In this document: piece by piece, positions 59,654 through 64,000 of the stretch
How the letters are laid out: each line of letters begins with the position of its first letter
Numbering within the stretch: the first letter of the stretch is position 1
Assembly (NCBI GenBank): GCA_951640165.1
Contig: OX621234.1
Location: forward strand, 29,144,549-29,208,548
Source: Pseudoips prasinana
Taxonomy: Eukaryota; Arthropoda; Insecta; Lepidoptera; Nolidae
Direction of reading: 5' to 3'
Length of the DNA stretch: 64,000 nt
Notes under the pieces: generated by a model
What the model was told of the DNA's origin: nothing
The model's database searches: none
Seen by the model: only the letters and a program-made list of their open reading frames with translations
Made by a program: the position numbers and the translations under genes

Positions 59654-59665
59654 ATGTCTAGTATT

Positions 59666-61548
59666 AATAAGACTTAATTACCACGGTGACAAATCCATCA
59701 CGCCAAGATTTACTTAACTCTTTCAACCCACTGTAATAGTAAGTACTTCTTTGCTTCTTAGATGTATTGCTATGTGTTAATAAGGCTGCAATTCGCCATT
59801 TTAGCTTAAATGCTTCGGTACTTGATTGAATTATTTTTGATAACCTGTCTCTACGTCATGTGTGTCACAATACTTGTCAAAAAGCATACCGTTCACCATC
59901 ATTAGCTTAAGAACGTAGGTATTTCTTTACGATATGTGTCTGTCCTTGATAAGGATGCCTTTCACTATCTTATAAATATAATACTTACGAAATGCCAACG
60001 TTAAAAAAATTGAGAAATTAATTTCTCATCTCTACGTAATCTTATTTATGTACTGAGTTGACATTTTAAACAAGTATATGAAACATATAAAATGACTTGA
60101 TTATAGAATAGTTGCATAACTTGTAGCATCAATAATAGTGCAGATTGCTAAATTTTGACCACGGCGACCGATTTCAACGGATCGTAGTTAACGACACATA
60201 AGATATTATAGTTCACAAGTGTATACTCAAACACTGGTACACTATTCCCTTTCAAAAAATAAAATACCCCAGCAGGTCATACTTATTGGCTAGACCCGAG
60301 ATTTTAAACCAGGTTTACTACAACGAGGCGTCACATTACAATTTCTGTAACCAATTTATGCGTGTATCGGCTGACGTCAGAGATTCGGCGTACGTAAGTG
60401 ATTCATTTATACCTCGTTATAGGTTAGGTTAACGAAGTAGTGAACTGACGTGACGCCTCAGTTCACTACTTCGTTACATTTCTATTTAACTTTACTATTA
60501 TATATTATTAATCGTTTTACATTTGATTTATCATCAGTTTCTACATATTATTTATACGAAAAGATCAAAACGATTGATTTGTTAATGCTACACTTTTTCC
60601 AAAATATATCGATCAGCTTGCCGAAAATAAGTCCACTTCCATAAAATACAAAACAACTCAATATTCTAAAATTTCGAAATAAAATGTCATGCCAACAGCC
60701 ATATCGCAGATTAGAAAGAGGTGGAGCATATCTTACTTATTATTTGACGTTGTCAATCGTTTTATTAAAAAATAATAATACACTCCATTCATGGACTTTT
60801 TTTTAAGCGACACCTATTGATTTTGTTCATAAATACTTCTCAAATCAGTATAATAAGACTCAGGCGCATTGTTAGGAGTTATGTTATTTATTTTGTAATG
60901 ACTTCAAAGATGGCTTAATGTTTTAATATTTATATGTTATAAATAAAAGGGTAAATTATATTCTACGCGAGCAATTAAGTATAAATAAAGTAAATGACTT
61001 AAATCTTGTTATAAACTTATAATTAACGTTACGACTTGTGTTTATTTACAGGTTATGTTCTTCGTAATTTCGTAATCTTATGTGTTATCAGCAGACGTGG
61101 CATTTCTCTGGGCAGGATATCGTGCTTATGATATGATCACTTATCTACACCTAATCATACAGTGCAATGCACTAGTAAAGTACAGTGTGTCCTGTTTTTG
61201 AAGCAAATAGGTGAAATCTATTACTAAAAGAGGTAGATTATTTTTTCTTAAAAATATGTCACCGATATTACACAACGAAGAATTGTATACAAGTTTGATG
61301 ATAAACCTAAATGAGAGGTTCATGGACTCCCCTACTTGTCTCCCGTTCAGCCGTTAGCCTGCGTAGAAACGGACCCAAAAAGTCTAGCTCTCAATAAATA
61401 ATGGCTTATTTATTATTATAAAATCTTATTTATTAAGACATTGTAGGTTATGATTATATGTATAATTAAACGGTGAACTGAAAATAGGACTTGTACGTAA
61501 CGCACTTCGTAGGTGCGTAATGATTCATGATTTTTTAAATTATTTTAT
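59666..61548. other. TMEM198-like intron 3, with a palindrome
   Basis: AT-rich with no supported exon. 60431-60475 holds an 18-bp perfect inverted repeat (AACGAAGTAGTGAACTGA, 9-bp loop containing gtgacgcc). The complement gaggcgtcac occurs 125 bp earlier at 60325. No other feature seen. Confidence 0.5.
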
Positions 61549-61790
61549 ATTCTGGGACATTATTTACGCACGGCCATCTGATCCCAAATTAAGCAGAGCT
61601 TGTACTATGGAAACCAGATAACTGATATACTCTACCTATACTACTTTTTTTTATAAAAACATACTTATATAGATAACTACACCTAGACTCAGGACAAACA
61701 GACATGTTCATGCACACAAATATCTGGGTGGGAATCGAACCCACGACCTCCGGCGTGAAATGCAAGCATTTGCCAACCATTTCTAATGAT
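61549..61790 (-). mobile_element. Family-A SINE, antisense
   Basis: Tail tattctgggacattatttac and aagcagagcttgtactatgg; body acagacatgttcatgcacac; B box gtgggaatcgaacccacgac. The A-box end is mutated (tgccaaccatttc). Confidence 0.7.
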
Positions 61791-61982
61791 GACGTCGCAA
61801 TGCTGCATGTCGCAATGACGAAGATTGATGTTGACACCATGTTAGAAAATAATACACAGTAGTAAAATGGATATATACATACTTATAATAACCGGATTAA
61901 GTTACAATTTGAACCGTATTTCTAAAAAGAAGATAACAGTTTAAGTCTGTTTCGTAACTATTTTATTACAAGTATAGTAATA

Positions 61983-62151
61983 CTAGCTGTGCCCCGCGGT
62001 GTTACCCGCGTTAAATTTTATAAATTTTCTTTGCTATAATCCTCACGGAGCCCGAGACCTTTCCAACGAATGCAAAACCGTGGAAATCGGTTCGTGCGTT
62101 CTGGAGTTATAGCGTCAGGAAGGTAAACCCGTCTTATTTTTATATAGTAGA
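61983..62151 (-). mobile_element. Helitron-like element, same family as 36110-36446
   Basis: The exact complement order of the 36110 copies: CTAGCTGTGCCCCGCGGTGT ... ccaacgaatgcaaaaccgtg ... cttatttttatatagtaGA. Flanks are A (left) and the next element (right), consistent with insertion between A and T. Confidence 0.7.
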
Positions 62152-62420
62152 CTAGCGGCCCGGTACGTGCTTCGCTACGTATAAGGCATAGTAATAAAAA
62201 AAATGATTATTAAGTTCATTTATTGAAACAAAAAAATATTTTAAACTGTTAAATGATGTTGATTTTACACTTTTTCTAGACTTTTTAAAAATTTTCTCTA
62301 CATACAAACCTTCCCTGGAATTCCACTAATAATTCAAGACCAAAATTAGCCAAATCGGTAAAGGCGTTGTTGAGTTATGACATTACAACGAAAAGTGGCA
62401 TTGATTTATATATATATAGA
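62152..62420 (-). mobile_element. Second, different Helitron-like element abutting the first
   Basis: Starts ctagcggcccggtacgtgct directly after the GA end of the previous element and ends tatatatataGA followed by T. Both have complementary TC...CTAG ends and the same orientation, so they form a head-to-tail pair of unlike members. Confidence 0.6.
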
Positions 62421-62469
62421 TTTAGATTGTTGTAACAACAGTTTAGAAGATTTTTGCACAGTGCGTTTA

Positions 62470-62720
62470 TATTATACACATGTACATAGACTCACGCCTG
62501 TTTCCCAGAGGAGTAGGCAGGGACAACGGACTTCAATTAGTCACGATCCTTGCACACCTCTTTCGCCTCGTTTACTGACATTATATTCTTCATACATGCT
62601 CGCCGGTTTAGGGTACGTCTGACCTGACCTTTCTTGAGAACGTCTCCGATTTGATCAAAGAATGTTTTACGAGGTTTTTCCCTTCCGGTTGTACCATTCA
62701 CACAGGCCACGTATACTTCT
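62470..62720 (-). mobile_element. LINE 3'-end-derived repeat, copy 2
   Basis: The text atagactcacgcctgtttcc, tattcttcatacatgctcgc, gacctttcttgagaacgtct matches 35636-35852. This copy is less decayed (gatttgatcaaagaatgttt). Confidence 0.5.
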
Positions 62721-64000
62721 GATTGAGTTGTTTGATTTATGAGTTACGTATTATGGATAACAAATAACAATGATCTTAATAAAAAAAAATTGCTGGGATT
62801 TTCTCATTATTTAGCTACTTGCTCCCTTTAAAAATAAGGCACTAAGCTTATCGCGAATTAGTCTTTGACATCACGGTAAGGTTTTAGCGGAATGGACATA
62901 TAGCGAATAAATTGAAAAATCTGAATCATATTGCAAGCTCTATGCAGGTGAAATCTAAACAACTTGGCTTTTTAAACATTTTACAGAAGTTAAGTTAAGG
63001 TTCGGCTTTTGAAGAACTTTGATTTATAATTATGAACCGTACCAAGCATAAATTAACACTAAACTTAAACGCGTAATGCTCTCAAGAATAAAAATTTTGA
63101 ATACCTTTAAGGCAAATAATTGAAGTAAATAAAATTTTAATTAACAAAATAAATTTGCCTTTGAGAGCTACCTGTGCTCGATAAACATATAATACTCGTA
63201 TTAAAAATACAGCTCTTACGAGTTCAATAAAACGCGCTCGACAGGGCGTGAAAAATCGATCTATATGTCTTTAAAAAAGTTTCCCCGAATTTCTAGCGAA
63301 GTAAAAGAAAAAAGATTTATTAAAAATTTGCCCAGACTACAAAAATATAAAATAAAAATAAAGACAAGTGTTGTCCGTGCAAGACCCAAATGGCACCACC
63401 TCAGCATTTGCTAGAACATTTTATTGTTCTAGCGCTGGTAATTCTGATGTCTGGTCTTTAGATCAATATAATGCGTAGTTGCGTGCAGTGTATGTGTAAC
63501 AATATGATGTGCCCTCAATTGCACGCTCGGATGTGTACTATTATAACACCCAGATACTACTTGCTTCAGTCTACCGTTAATGCTACAAATCAATTTAACA
63601 TTGTACTATGAACAGTAGGTGAATACTACAAATAATAGGTTTTAACGACTAAGGGTAACTTGTATCGGTTGTTATGTATATGCTTCTCTACTCGTCACAG
63701 TGCTGATCTAATCATGATTCTATTTATCGCAGTATTTTTAAGAAATATATTCTTTCTGACCTCTCTCAAGTTTAAGCCACGATCGGTCGTCGTTCGTTTC
63801 CTTTTTGTGTATAAACATAAACTTAAACTGGTAGAAGGTATGACCCTAAAATAATCTATATATAAGTCTTTTCAAGTTTATTATATTGTTTTATTTTTCA
63901 CTTATCATTTATTATGCATGGTGAGCAGGAAAGTCTACACCTGCCTACCAAAAGACGCCTCACATCTTCTCTTTCGGAAAACGACATGATTCCTTATTTC
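62721..64000. other. Right end of window, no exon seen
   Basis: Presumed continuation of TMEM198-like intron 3. No splice-bounded hydrophobic frame that could be the next exon. The frame at 63660-63854 is hydrophobic but lacks an acceptor in phase 0 and has no family resemblance. Confidence 0.4.

Noticed and set aside
57009..59677. Plus-strand open frames of up to 163 codons
   Set aside because: They are complementary shadows of the minus-strand RTE polyprotein, which has all the endonuclease and RT motifs.
61030..61130. Next TMEM198-like exon after an ACAG acceptor at about 61051
   Set aside because: The frame hits a stop within eight codons and has no hydrophobic family sequence.

Overview
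The window looks like nuclear DNA from a moth or butterfly (Lepidoptera). It is AT-rich, its genes have small phase-matched exons with GT/AG borders, and it is crowded with repeats of lepidopteran type: tRNA-headed SINEs, RTE LINEs ending in (ATG)n, TC...CTAG Helitron-like elements, mariner, and many TTA-flanked MITEs. I cannot name the species. No bacterial, CRISPR or viral region is present.

Three host genes can be assembled exon by exon. (1) 7389-10971, plus strand: the SH2 + CDC25-like part of a BCAR3/SH2D3-type (NSP family) adaptor, five coding exons; its 5' end is not visible. (2) 18453-29626, minus strand: a complete DDI1/DDI2 (Rings lost) gene, ten coding exons, giving a 467-residue protein with UBL, retropepsin-like protease and UBA domains. 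Reading through the exon-7 donor gives a 388-residue form without UBA. (3) 46071-55326, plus strand: the first three coding exons of a TMEM198-type multi-pass membrane protein, with a 7.9 kb first intron; the rest lies beyond the right edge. A weaker candidate is a signal-peptide-like first exon on the minus strand at 2985-3060.

The remainder is intron and intergenic DNA shaped by transposons. An apparently intact mariner (24271-25558) with matching inverted repeats and TA duplication sits antisense in DDI intron 6. A 5'-truncated, twice-frameshifted RTE retrotransposon (57041-59653) with a 12-bp target duplication sits antisense in TMEM198 intron 3, and an older RTE relic lies at 37530-38225. 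A Tc1-like transposase relic is at 40540-40975. Nested insertions can be read as a chronology at 35980-36830 (a SINE containing two tandem Helitron-like copies and an antisense SINE), 41027-41470 (a tRNA SINE split by a SINE whose head resembles 5S rRNA) and 44781-45455.

Region by region: 1-7388 intergenic with MITEs and a 75-bp palindrome; 7389-12025 BCAR3-like gene and probable 3' UTR; 12.7-14.3 kb fold-back elements; 14.3-18.4 kb plain AT-rich DNA; 18.4-29.6 kb DDI gene; 29.6-46 kb repeat-rich intergenic; 46-64 kb TMEM198-like gene with repeat-filled introns. The three genes show no sign of acting together. I found no clear new multi-gene system; the most unusual items are the 5S-like SINE, the two Helitron tandem pairs, the DDI alternative end and the nested fold-back.
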